Assembly: GCA_020091685.1 (NCBI GenBank)
Contig: CM034598.1
Location: 14,269,088 to 14,333,087, forward strand
Direction: 5' to 3'
DNA length: 64,000 nt
DNA from: Lutjanus erythropterus
Taxonomy: Eukaryota > Chordata > Actinopteri > Lutjaniformes > Lutjanidae
The first letter of the stretch is position 1. Every line of letters starts with the position of its first letter. The position numbers and the translations under genes were made by a program. Under the pieces are notes generated by a model. It made no database searches. It was not told the origin of the DNA and saw only the letters and a program-made list of their open reading frames with translations. Below, in pieces: positions 10,944-22,005 of the stretch.

Positions 10944-11513
10944 GCTGCTTCTCAACCTTTTTGATTTGAGACCCTCCAGAATATTCCATAAAGTCGCAGT
11001 GATCTTTCCAAAGCGCAGGGTTCTCTTGGAAACACTGGTGCCTTATGTTTCTTAGTTGATAGTGCTGCTGTCTGACTTTCAGGTGACCCACCTTCAACCA
11101 CACTGTGTGTGCGAATACCCATACTACTATACTATTTGGTATGTCAGAAAAAGACAGTATGTCCCAGTCCACACTCTCTTGAATGCAGCATGAAAATACC
11201 AAAAATACCAGGATTACCTACTGCATCCTTTGTAAGGGCAGCTGCAAAATGTACTGAAAGTAACTTACTAAAAGTAAAAGTGATGTGGCTGTTACATGTC
11301 TTAACCCCAACTGTATTTTACAACTTTTTAAGTGCTCGTCTTTTTATGTTGAATGTCATTCAGGGGCTGACTAAACTTAGAGCTGTTTCCTGGCTCTCAT
11401 TCTGTGCTGCTTGCCAAAATATTTTATTCTATTTTCCATGAACATCTGGCGACCCCTAAAATTATTTCATGACCCCCTTGAAGGTACCAACCCCCAGGTT
11501 GAGAACCACTGCT
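10944..11513. mobile_element. Non-autonomous hAT (Charlie-type) element
   Basis: The right end, read in reverse complement, is GCAGTGGTTCTCAACC; the left end is GCTGCTTCTCAACCTTTTTG. CAGTGGTTCTCAA ends followed by a GGGGTC/GACCCC block are characteristic of Charlie-type hAT transposons. Beside the right end lie GCGACCCC and CATGACCCCCTTGAAGG; beside the left end lies TTGAGACCCTCC. At about 570 bases it is a deletion derivative with no transposase frame. The frames inside it (10924-11202 minus, 11109-11441 plus) show no transposase motifs. Confidence 0.75.
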
Positions 11514-12318
11514 TCAGACTGTCTGTTCTATATGTTCTGCGCCTACCACCTCGACTTTAACTCTTGTACACTAAAACTCACGTTGACAGTCACACGGGCG
11601 ATGCACAAGCAAAAACATGAAGGTAGCAAAGTGTAGCCCATCACGGGAAGGGTTGTGGTGTTTTGTGTACATGAGGGAGCATCTCTCAGTATGAATGATT
11701 TATATTAAAAGAGAAAGTGAAAAGTCTTTCTGGAAGCACACCCACCATGCACCCCTCCCCATGTGAACAGAGGGGAGCATCTTCACATGGCGAAATGGGT
11801 CTGATGGTGATGGCATGGAGGAAAGAGCACGGCTGCTCGCTCGCGAAGCCGTCTATGATCTCCACCACCACTCTCACTGTGCGCTGGGACACATCAAAAA
11901 GGGAATTAATAAATAAATAACACACAACACCATGTTTTATTAACTTGGGTAAGGCATCAGTGGTGAGGGGTCTTAGAGAATCCTGAGATTGGATAGCAGC
12001 TCAGATTGTTGCTGGAAAACTTGTAGCAGCTCTCTAACCAGTTGCAGATTTTTCATTTTTATTGAACTTGGCCATCATTGACAAAAATACGCTAACGTCT
12101 AAACTGTATTTCTGACTTCTACGTCTTAAATCAGATTACAGTTACTGTAAACAGATTATGTAATGATCACTGTGTATATCACAGTACAGCATGTTAGTGA
12201 GAAGCAGATACAGAAGAGTTATTTATTTATGGAATGTGTACTACATTAACTCCCAGCTGTACTATTGTATCTGTGATATTTTTCTTTCTTACTACATGCA
12301 TATAGCCAAGATATCAAT
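11514..12318. other. Unassigned sequence
   Basis: The only open frames of note (11686-11925 minus, 11717-11920 plus) overlap each other and lack splice sites. The block at 11740-11890 is somewhat GC- and CpG-richer than its surroundings (CTCGCTCGCGAAGCCG) and could be a small conserved element. Confidence 0.3.
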
Positions 12319-12999
12319 TAGGGCTGGCAGATTATGTTGAAAAAAAAAATCATTTTTGCAATTATTTTGACAGATATTGTGTTGGCAGTATGATTCTCCA
12401 TAAGTGGTAATGACCATTTTTGCATCTCTATTTTCATTTTCACTATAAACGATTAAAATCATGATGATTTTACTAACATGTTTTGGTTTTTACATCTGGA
12501 GAAGAGGATTTGTAGGCCAGGGCATCTCTACAGCATTACAGTAATTCATTATAAGGCTGTTTTGTCACAGATATTTACTTTATCAAAAAAAAATTGCACC
12601 TTCTGCAAGTTGGATATTGCACCTGGCCATGTTGCAATATCAACTATTTTCATTGAATTTTCTTTGTGATACAAAGAAAACAACACATCAGCATCAACAC
12701 ACACACACACACACACATATAATAAAGGTACATAAACAAAACAAAACAATGAATAGTTGTCTAGAAACTTAATTCATACAAGTATGGTTTAGTATTCATG
12801 TAGCTGAAGTCATGTCTCATATAAATTCCAATTTCATAAATCATATACATATTTTTTCCACTTCTCTTTTGATGTATTCTCTGTGAGTATTCAGTCGTAT
12901 GTCAACTTCTCTATAATAAAAATGTCATTTTCCAGACACTGTCCTGTTTTTGAGCGTTTCAGCGATTTTGATAATATTTCGATTAACTGTAGAGCCCCA
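12319..12999. mobile_element. Non-autonomous hAT-like element
   Basis: The left end TAGGGCTGGCAGATTATG and the right end, reversed, CTGGGGCTCTACAGTTAATCG share the GGGCT...TTA pattern of the fish hAT class. GCGATTTTGATAATATTTCG just inside the right end is also characteristic. Internal sequence speaks of GCAATATC and ATTTTGACAGATATTGTG. The element is about 680 bases, has no transposase frame and carries a (CA)n tract at 12698-12718. The ends are clear in type but diverged, so the exact termini may be off by several bases. Confidence 0.6.
12698..12718. repeat. (CA)n microsatellite within the hAT-like element
   Basis: A perfect CA tract of about ten units. Confidence 0.9.
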
Positions 13000-13590
13000 G
13001 TCATAATTAACTTAATTAATTAAGTAATTTTAAAACTTCATCAATACCCACAATGAATGTGCACAATGTCAGGTGATTATTTTAGTATATCATACAAGAC
13101 GACTGTAACCATTTTCATGATTGAATTTTATCAATAATTCATTTGTTTTTGTTGTTTTTATTTAAAACCCGATGAGATGTTTGTTTTATAACCGACAACT
13201 TGTAATTGCTCATTTTGTCAGAGAAACACAATTTTCAATTACATACAGCTGAGAGCAGCTCAAATCTAATTATCTAAAATCTAATTATATATCCGAACTA
13301 AAATATGTAGAGCACTTTGATGATAGATGGTAAATAGATCTATAACAATGTTGAAGTGTTTTGTTGCTGATGTTTATTGTTGTTGTCGATGCTGTTATAG
13401 ATGTTTGTTTATTTATGTGCTGATTGCTGCATGGCACATGCTGAATTTCTGAACAGACTAATAAATTTATATCTATCAATAAATCTGCTCATTCGAGAAG
13501 CTGTGGAACCATCAAATGTAGCAAGTTACTCACATGATTTGATTGTAGAAAGTTGTTGACAATTATCTTTGGATCAGCTCATCAACCTAA
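13000..13590. other. Unassigned AT-rich sequence
   Basis: Very AT-rich, with short TTAATTAATTAAG palindromes near 13011-13025. No element ends or exons were recognised. Confidence 0.4.
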
Positions 13591-14215
13591 TAGACCTTTT
13601 TCACACCAGACATTTTAACATGAAATATTTTGGTAAACACAGGTGTCTTTCTTAAAAAAATGTGAGGCATGCTGCAATGTTTTTAGGCACTTTTTGCTAT
13701 GAAATGACAAGTGAAAAAAATTGTGTACAGTTTATTACAAATCAAAGTCAACTTGGTCTAGAAAGAAAAATAATCAAATATATAAAAGTGCACAGCAAAG
13801 ATAAATGGTCATTAACAATGATAACATAGTAAATAATAAAATTAGTTATTTCATTGAGATGTACATGTATGACGTTTGTGTGGGACTGTTATGATTGGTG
13901 GAACTTGCGGGAACCTACACTGATTGGTCAAAAGCTGTTGTGATGGGACAAAATCTAGAGGTTGTACAGAATTGGTTGATTTAGTGTTAATCATTGGGTC
14001 GGCAACACTGTAACTTCCTGCAGTGACTGACCAATGATACTAATTAATGTTACATTCCATTCAGGTCAAACAGAATAAAGGTGCTGCTGTTGTGCATGTT
14101 GGCTCACTGGAGGCGCTGCTACACTAAATGGAACTGGACCTTAATTATTAACGTTGGTAACCTCTGTGTTTCCCTACTATTTCATTTCAACATGGCTGCT
14201 GTGAAAGGTCTTTTG
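13591..14215. mobile_element. MITE-like element with ~55-bp terminal inverted repeats
   Basis: The left end reads TAGACCTTTTTCACACCAGA and continues as CATTTTAACATGAAATATTT, then GGTAAACACAGGTG. The right end in reverse complement reads AGACCTTTCACAGCAGCCAT, then GTTGAAATGAAATAGTAGGG, then AAACACAGAGG. The two align over roughly 55 bases. No transposase frame lies between. The design (long inverted ends, ~620 bases, non-coding) and the AGACCTTTTTCACA end match a fish dispersed family, as remembered. The superfamily was not assigned. Confidence 0.8.
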
Positions 14216-16277
14216 GTCTAAAAAGTGCTTAAACTAAGCTATTATTGTCCCAAATTTCAATGCTGAGGCATCACCGATGACAAAACACAACTGGTCGAAT
14301 ATATATGTTGTAGTTTTTAGTGGCCGTTTTTCAGAAGTGACTATTTTAGTGTACTAGTGTTAGAAAATGCATGGCAGCCTACACAAAGCTACCACCACTG
14401 CAGTGCTATCACATATTTTCTAACTTTAAGATCAACCCGACTGTCTCACAGACTAATTGTATCAGTATGAACAATTTAAAAAAAATGGGTGATGGACATA
14501 TATGCAAACTCCTTGACAAAAAGAACCACCCCTGGTTACTTCTCCTACTATGTGGTTTTGACATAAATCCAACACTATTCCTAGACATGGGGCTTTAGCT
14601 ATATTTTTGTTTACAGTGAGGGAGTTGTACTGCTTCCTTAACATGGCACAAACAGATGTTTGTTTCCAGAAGCCCCTTCCTGGAGTGAATGCCGGATGTT
14701 TTTATAACCCGGCTTGTTTTATAAGTATTAATACTGTCAGCATGATGCTGAGATTCAGCTTGTCAGATATTATCTCCACATCGTGAATGGATTAGCGTAT
14801 ATATGTGTGTGCATGACCATGAGTGTGCATGTGTTTATGCATGTGTTATTGTGCGTGCGTGGTGCCAAACTTATTTGTGTTTCCGAGTGTGTGTCTGAGC
14901 ATTATGCACCTGTGAGCGTGTGTTTGTGTGTCGTCTTGAGCGCACTGTGAAGGTGTCATTGTGGAGCCTAGGCCCTGTAAGCTGTCAGACAGTGAGAGAT
15001 GCTGCACCTCTAAAGGGCATGCTTTCTGGGCCTTTCCTGTCTATTATAAGCCCTGCAACACTCATCAAGGCTGTTGCAGTGCACCCCCATGTCCCTCAAG
15101 CAGCCACGGAAAGAAGCCACCTTTCTAACTAGGAGAGCCCTTGCCTCTAAACTTCACATACCCTTGTCTTCCATTTTGACATGATAAACGCAAGCAGCAG
15201 TAATGAGGCGTCGGGTTGTCAGGGCATCCATTTTGTTTTTCTGAAATCTGAGAAGAAGCTAAGAATCCTGTTCCTTCTCCATTTTGAGTCCCTATTTTCT
15301 CCAAGCTGCAGCTCCTGCCAGTGTCAGGGGTTAACACCTCATGGCGTTCATCTCGCTAATTTAGACCCTAAGCCAGTCTGATATCCTGTGTGTGGTGGGG
15401 TTTATGGATTTATAGGAAATGACAGATTGCACACGGAGGCTTTATTGATACCACTCAGAAGTGCAGGAACTGAAGGTGGTGCTAGCACTGCAGCTAAGAT
15501 AAACTGCACTGAAGCTAGCCAAAGATTGAGATGTGTCGCTATCTCGCCATCTGTAACAGTCACGCCTGGCGTCGTCAGAAACAGATCGCCTTGATACCAG
15601 CCACATCAAATCTCCAGTTTGCCAAGCAAATAGAATAAAACAATCTATCGATCTTGCCCCACCTCCCCGTGTATCAACACAATCCATCTGTGTTTATCAG
15701 GCTATCTGGCTTCCTATCTTTTGTTGTCTGCAGGCAGCCGTTCTTTTCTTTTCTTCTCTTTTATTTTCTTCCTTCCTCCTCCCACATTTGTTTGGTGATC
15801 CATCAGCCTATTTACCTTATCATGCTGCCAAACCATCCATTTACGCTCCCATCTGTCTGTCAAACTATATCTTAGCTTCCATTTGTCTAACTATCTCTCT
15901 GTTTACTCGTTCACCTGTCAATCATGTGGCTTGTCTTGGCTGCCACAGGTACCAGCGCTTGTCTGGCTGATACTGTCTCTGACCCCGTTGGCTCAGAGAA
16001 CCGTTGGATAAAGTAATTAGATTCATATCACTTCATCTAAAGTTTTAGATTTTATTAACTACAGCACAGTGTAATTATAGTAATACAGTTATGTCAGTTT
16101 AAGGGTTGACATGAGGCTATATTGACAGGTGTTATGAATTATTTATGGCAGAGGGATGGCCTATTTTGATATATGAAGTCTTGTTTGCTAAATCATTAAA
16201 GTTTTGACTGCATTTTCCACACAACATGTTATCTGTGATCTAGATAGCTCCTTCCACAGAATCCAAACAGAAGCAGG
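14216..16277. other. Unassigned; possible conserved non-coding patches at 15180-15390 and 15440-15610
   Basis: A loose GTGTGTG/GCATG region spans 14800-14930. The block 15180-15390 (AAGCAGCAGTAATGAGGCG, then CATGGCGTTCATCTCGCTAA) and the block 15440-15610 have mixed composition with retained CpGs and could be conserved non-coding DNA. The minus-strand frame at 15442-15687 has no recognisable motif. A pyrimidine-rich, CATCTGTC-iterated stretch lies at 15680-15920. Confidence 0.3.
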
Positions 16278-16624
16278 TCACTGCTTTGGCTTGGTCCAGT
16301 TCAGATCCAGCCTCAGTGGAGCAAACCAGGCACTGATGTCCATGTAGTCAGGGGGTCTGGCCTCCCACAGAGGCCCAATCAGTCTTATAGGGTCAGTGAC
16401 TGGCCCCCCTAGGCAGCAGAGCGCCTTGGCCTGATGGATGACTCTCTCTCCTGGCTCAGGCCTGTGAAACTCGGGCCTCTGCTGAAGGCCCCATCTGTGC
16501 TCTCCATGGCTCCTGCATGCCTTGTGGTCATATAGTCTCAGGCTGCTGGTGAAGCCCCAAATCAAAAGCTTCAGTCTGGTACACATACTCTGACTCCTCC
16601 TCTTGATGCCCTCAGCACACACCA
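16278..16624 (-). CDS. Candidate terminal exon on the minus strand, unrecognised product
   Basis: Read on the minus strand, an acceptor-like TTATTTGTTCAAG precedes an open frame of about 115 codons ending at TGA (complement of 16278-16280). The peptide is rich in Trp, Cys, Pro and Arg, with VCAEGIKRRSQSMC near the start, CCLGGPVTDP in the middle and YMDISAWFAP near the end. The block is clearly more GC-rich than its AT-rich flanks, and the frame ends where the GC-rich block ends; both favour a real exon. I do not recognise the family and see no catalytic motif. The acceptor lacks a strong polypyrimidine tract. Alternatives are a conserved non-coding element or a decayed retrocopy. Confidence 0.35.
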
Positions 16625-16847
16625 CTTGAACAAATAAGGGAGTTAATTGGAGCAATGATTAGTTAATTGAAAGAAAAATTATCTGCAACTTCATAACCAA
16701 TTTCTGGTTTAAGTCATTGCTCAAGCAAGCCAGCAAAGGCGATAATTTTTTTCTTGGTCTCACAATGTTGTAAATTGAATATTTTGGGGGGTTTTTTTTA
16801 CAGTTAGTTGTGCAAAACAAGACATTTAATGATTTTGCCTTGTACTC
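16625..16847. other. Unassigned AT-rich sequence
   Basis: Short unique interval between the exon candidate and foldback copy 2. Confidence 0.4.
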
Positions 16848-17632
16848 TTACAGGGATAGTTAAGATTTTTTTCAAGTGGGGTTGTAAAAGGTACTTATTC
16901 ATATTCAGTGTGTTACCATCTGTAGATGCCGGTTGGCCAATCCCCATTTTGGAGAAGCAGCAGGAGCACCAGTGTAGGAAGCTGAGCAATGTACTGCTTT
17001 AGACATAGTCGGCGTATCATATGTAAGTCACTGAAAAAAATCAGTTAAAGCGCACGCTATGTTCCTTCGTTGCTCTACAGTGCCGTCCGAAAGCCTTTTC
17101 TGATGGGAAACCGCTATTAAATAAGTCAAATATCAGTCGCTCCAAACCAACCAAACTCCTTTGGCAAAATCAGTAATTGTAACCCACAGAACACAAGAGA
17201 TGCTGTTCTTCATTGGTTAGTTTGTTTGTGTTATTTTGTGACTCTGGTGTTTTGAAAGTTTAGTTTGGTTCACCGAATCACACAATAACACAAACAACCT
17301 AACTGATCGAGGCAGTGGTATACCAGCAGCCTCATGTTCTGCTAAGCAAAATGACTGATTTTGTCAATGGAGTTCAGTTGGTTTGGAGAGAGTGATATTT
17401 GGCTTGTATATAACAGCGGTTCCTCATTGAAAAAGGCTGTCTGACAGCAAGGTAAACTAGTGAAAATATTCTGAATATAATACACACTTTTTTAGGTGGC
17501 AAAAATGTTTTGCTGCTGACCCTGACCACAGCAGTACATTTCCTTGACTGCCGTCTACTGTAGGTAATATACTGACTATGGATGAAAACCTCATCTAACC
17601 AAACTTAAAAAAATATGAACAATCCCTTCAAT
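16848..17632. mobile_element. Foldback (palindromic) element, copy 2
   Basis: Starts TTACAGGGATAGTTAAG and ends AACAATCCCTTCAA, diverged versions of the copy-1 ends. It is the most compact copy (about 785 bases), and its arms pair along most of their length. CCAAACCAACCAAACTCC on the left matches GGAGTTCAGTTGGTTTGG on the right, and GTTTGTTTGTGTTATTTTGTGAC pairs with the CACACAATAACACAAAC block. The centre is near 17260. No coding potential. The AGGTACTTATTCATATTCAG and GAAGCAGCAGGAGCACCAGT blocks match the corresponding blocks of copies 1 and 3. Confidence 0.85.
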
Positions 17633-20506
17633 CTATTGATAAAGTAAGTAAATGAGAGATTCATTGATTCTGAAAGTAAATGTTAGATGCTACCCACGAC
17701 TAAGTGTTTAAACGTTTTGGAAATGCTCCTGTTCCCTGCACTGCACATTAAGTACTGCACACCCTCAAATCACTATAGACTTCTAAGCTCCACTGTACAC
17801 TTCAGTGCTGTGCCAAAGTGAGGAGATAATGTCAAAGCAAAAGTAAACTCAAACTGCAGGCAAACAGGTGGGCAATGCTTAGTAGTTTCAGAAATTTACT
17901 CTTGAGGATATTTGTTTTCTTTCATGGTTATACTTAGGTTGAAGCCTGCCTCCTGAAACTTGACTGCTGTGAGGACAATCATGAATGGGAGTTTTGCCTC
18001 AGGCGCTGATCGATCGCAAAAGTGTTTTCATATAACTGTTCATTTGGGCTGTGTGTGCCTCCGCTGCATCCCAGAATGCCAAGAGGCATTGTTCCGTGAC
18101 TGAGGAATCAAGTCCAGCTGAGATATTTTAAGAAGATTTCTAACCCTGAGGGGCTCAATGAGGAATCTGTCCAAGCAGTCGTCTGTCAGGCTCGTTGTCT
18201 TCAATCAAAAATTTAAGAAATGTTAGCCAAGCTTCAAAAGCAACCATGGATTTTTTTAGATTACCACACACAGATTCACATAGGGCTTAAAGTGCATATG
18301 GTACACACAGATTTTACATGCACAAACACACTCAAAACCTCGTTTTCTTCTCTCCTGCTGTTTTGTCCCTGGTAGAGACCTGTCAATGCTTACCTACTGA
18401 GGAGATAAACTAGTGCTTCTCTTCCCTGCTAAAAGAAGCATTTGTATATGAACATGTGCAGTGATTTCCTTCTCTCCTGAAACATATTTTGTGCCGAGCA
18501 GTCAGGAGGCATTACTCTCAGACCTTGCTCCTTTCAGTGGAGTTGTTAAGGGGTGGTGAATGTGTGCACTTTATATGCCATGTGCACGTGGAAGAACGTC
18601 GGAGAAATAGGCTGCATTTATGCACGTCTCACAATAAGAGAACTACGAGGAGAGATTATATATAGTTGCAATAAGGGAGAAAAAGTGGGAAGCATGGCGG
18701 GAGGAAGAAAATCGGCCCCTAATGCCGTTGTTTGAGTGACGGTGCACAGCCCTAGTTTTTGTCAAAGGGAGTCTGGAGCATAAATGCAATCCGGGGAGTC
18801 GTGAGAGGCTGTTGGGAGGAAGAATGGCTGCATTCACTATCTGGGTCAGTCACCAGTATTGCCAGGCATGCACATCAGTACCCACTGAGATAGAGTGGTG
18901 ATAGAAGCATGGAAAGATTAACCACATCCCTGCACTGTCAAAACCAATTGCATGTGTTATGACCAGGCTGCTCTCTGCGAACCTCTCCTCATTACCGTTT
19001 ATCTCAACAAACTGTCAGTTAAACTCACTTTGCCTCCAAATTCTGTATACAAACTGTCAAGCAGGAACGTGAACTTGTATACACGCAGGCCTAATCCGAA
19101 CACTATGAGATTTAGTGTTCATTTCAAGTTAAAATGTGTTGTTAGTGTTTAGATTGCTTTCTGTGCTTCCTGGGTGTTTAGAAAATCACAAGTGGCCGGC
19201 TTGGTGTAGTAAACATTGGAGGTAATGGTGGTAATAAGGGGGATTAAAATGAGAAAAGTAGGAGAGGGCAAGGGAAGGAAATTGAAAAAGAGAAAAAAAA
19301 AAAACAGACAAAGAAAGACTGTATACAGGAGTGAGATATCCAGGGAGTGGGAGAATTTCAGTATCTTGCCTCAGCATGTTTATCCTGGCCTGTCTTGGGC
19401 ATTTCCGTCTCTTATGCCATTCTGATCGCCTCCGTCTGCTATATGGCATGCTGAGAAAACACACCAAAACACATCAAGCACTGGATTGCAGCCCCCTCGC
19501 TCTCAGGTCCCCTGACATTTGTACCCTCCCCTCATTTAGGTGATACTTCTTTTGAAAAACAACACTGGTTACAGGTAATACTTGAGAGAGAAGTCGGGGA
19601 TTACTGTTGTGAGATTGTAATACAATGCAGGTATATGGTGTGTTGTGTTCTGACAGTGAGGATCACAGACGCATCATGTTCACTGACAGTTTATCTGTAA
19701 GTCACATACAGTCGAATTTGATTCACAGTAACATGTTTACTACCCAGGGGATCTATGAAAGTCATTCTGGGACATACTGGACATCAATAAATGAAAATGT
19801 TTGTGAGGCAGAAAGACAGAATATGGATATATTGATATAGCAAATTAGATAAAACATGATTAAAAGGAGAGAAAATGGTATTCAATGATAGAGTCAACTA
19901 ATTTGCCCAAACTTTAACACATCAGCAGAAACTATGAAAAGCTCTGTGTACTGTGTAATGGACATTTGTGAGGCAAAGTAAAATTGTAGTGTATACAAGC
20001 ACAATTTTAACACCTTATTTTCTCTTGCGAGTGAAATTGCATGACATTAAAAAAAATCATAGTGATGGCAGTACTACATTTTTGCAAGCAGCAATATTCA
20101 AGAATATTTTCCAGGGATTCTAAGCAGTATGGAAAAGTAAATAATTTGTTTTGAATAATTTTCATGTCTGGATAAGTGTAAGTAAGTACTCTTAAAATAC
20201 AAAGTTTTTTTTTTTATTTCTAAAAATGAATTCAGCATACTAGGAGAGTGGTTTTAATGGTGTTAAGAGCAGACAGCCAGCACAACCAAAATGTTTACCA
20301 CTCTGTGAGAGATTGCTGGCCAGAGCGAGCTTGATGCCACTGAAAGCAAGACTAGCAGTATGGTCTGACTGAATGCACATGGCGATGTGCCATAATATCT
20401 TTTCATGTTATGACAAAAAAACTAAATATTAAGCCTGTCTGAAATATATGAGGTATGCAGTGATGTAACTATCAGAAAAGTAAAAACACTATCTTTTCTT
20501 TTTAAA
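17633..20506. other. Unassigned; some patches with conserved non-coding texture
   Basis: No supported gene. The patches 17930-18240 and 18480-18870 have mixed composition without simple repeats and could be conserved non-coding DNA. A purine tract at 19255-19320 (GGAGAGGGCAAGGGAAGG with A-runs) explains the basic open frame at 19216-19425. The rest is ordinary AT-rich sequence. Confidence 0.3.
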
Positions 20507-20610
20507 GCTGCTATAATGAAGTGTCATATTTTGTAGATTTTGGAGTCCCCTGTGGACATAAGAGGTAGTTTTGAATAACATACTTGAATATAATTTTTTA
20601 ATTTGTTATT
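20507..20610. repeat. Dispersed repeat fragment (CTGCTATAATG... type)
   Basis: AAGCTGCTATAATGAAGTG, then TTTTGTAGATTTTGGAGTCC and CCTGTGGACATAAGAGGTAG. This pattern recurs in fish genomes, as remembered, and matches the segment nested in foldback copy 1 (2748-2842). Its ends are not defined. Confidence 0.45.
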
Positions 20611-21805
20611 TATTCAATAATGTTAACTGGACATAATAGGAATATGGGTTTTATGTTTAATATGTATATACATTTTAATTTTTATATGGTCTTAAGTTTT
20701 TAATCTGTAATGGTATGGAATTTTGAAGTAGAAAACGTGTAGGAACCTTGATTTCCCTGTTACTGAGGAAGAGATGATAGATGGGAATTTAATTGAAATA
20801 TTGATTCTATGATTTATATGAAATACTATTTGCAAAGCAACCATTACATAGCTCCTCAATTTCTTGTTTGTCTTGTTTTTCAACATCACAAATTTTCTCT
20901 TCAGTTTCTCCAGAAACCAGAAGCAATGTGACCTTTGTTTACTGTAAATGTAGTGAACGATGTCTTATTTATGACAATGTCTTATAAAATTAGAGTGGAA
21001 ACTGATTCAAATCAATCTGATATTTTTGTGGCAGAAGGAAAAAAGAAACAAAAGAAAAAAAGAGCCTAGGATATATATAGTGCAGTAGCTGACAGAGAGA
21101 ATGTTGGTCTTGTAATCCTTTAATCTTCTGCTGTGCATTGCTTTGTATACATTTCAGCTGCTTGTTATAAATCAATGACTGACTTGTACCATCAGATAAA
21201 ATAGGGTCGCTGACACGCTTTCTTCTCTGACCCACCATCCCCATCGTCCTTCCCTCCTTCTTTTCTCCAGCTCTCCTCAACTGAACTCATCTTTTCTTCA
21301 GCTGCACTATTTTTCCCTCCCCTGCTCCTTGTTTGGGGTGATTACTCTTACCAGTGAACGAGGGGCTGTGTTTGCCACGACTGTAGTTTTGCGATACCCG
21401 GCCCATAACTTTCAGTAGGAAGAAATAGCTTCTCTCCCTCTGCATCCCATTTATACACCGTATCTTGTTTCTGTGTAGGGAGTTCCATTACTCTGTAGCT
21501 TGGAGGCTGGCAGAGGAGAAGGGGGAAGGGAGGCGGAGGAGATGAAAAGGGGTGATAGAAGGTTGCGGCTGCTGCTGTTGCTGGTGCTGCAGACGGTTTC
21601 CCCCTTCAACACAGAAGCAAACACAACATGTTGATGTGGAGCAAGCAGAGATCTAATCACCATTATTATGTTTTATCTCAAAATATGAAGTGCAGAGCAA
21701 CTTGCAGAGAGAATTAGACAAAGGCAGTGACACGTCAGAGAAATCATGCCTTTGCTCACTTGTTTGGCAGAAATGACAGTGAATGCATGATTTGCAAAGA
21801 TATTG
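20611..21805. other. Unassigned sequence
   Basis: AT-rich to about 21060, then a pyrimidine-rich region at 21200-21340 and a GC-richer block at 21480-21600 containing CTGCTGCTGTTGCTGGTGCT. The minus frame at 20990-21280 and other frames here have no recognised motif. Confidence 0.3.
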
Positions 21806-22005
21806 TACAATCCCTAATAACAAAAAAAGTTGGGATGTTGCGCAAAACATAACTAAAAACAGGATGGAATGATTTGCCAATCACTTTTGAAGGAGGTTTT
21901 TTGGAGGTTTTGGAGCAACATATACTGCCATTCAGACAACAACTTTTTCCATAGATGTGCCTGCTTACTTTTTATGTCCCAACTTTTTTTTAGAATGGGG
22001 TTGTA
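21806..22005. mobile_element. Deleted Tc1-like element remnant
   Basis: The left end is TACAATCCCTAATAACAAAA followed by AAAGTTGGGATGTTGCGC. The right end is GTCCCAACTTTTTTTTAGAA followed by TGGGGTTGTA, so the termini pair as TACAACCCC-type inverted repeats with TA at the outside. Internal CAACATATACTGCCATTCAG and AGACAACAACTTTTTCC look like the stretch of the parent element where its Tc1-type transposase encodes the region before the DNAKPH motif; that assignment is from memory. Only about 200 bases remain, so the copy is inactive. Confidence 0.7.
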
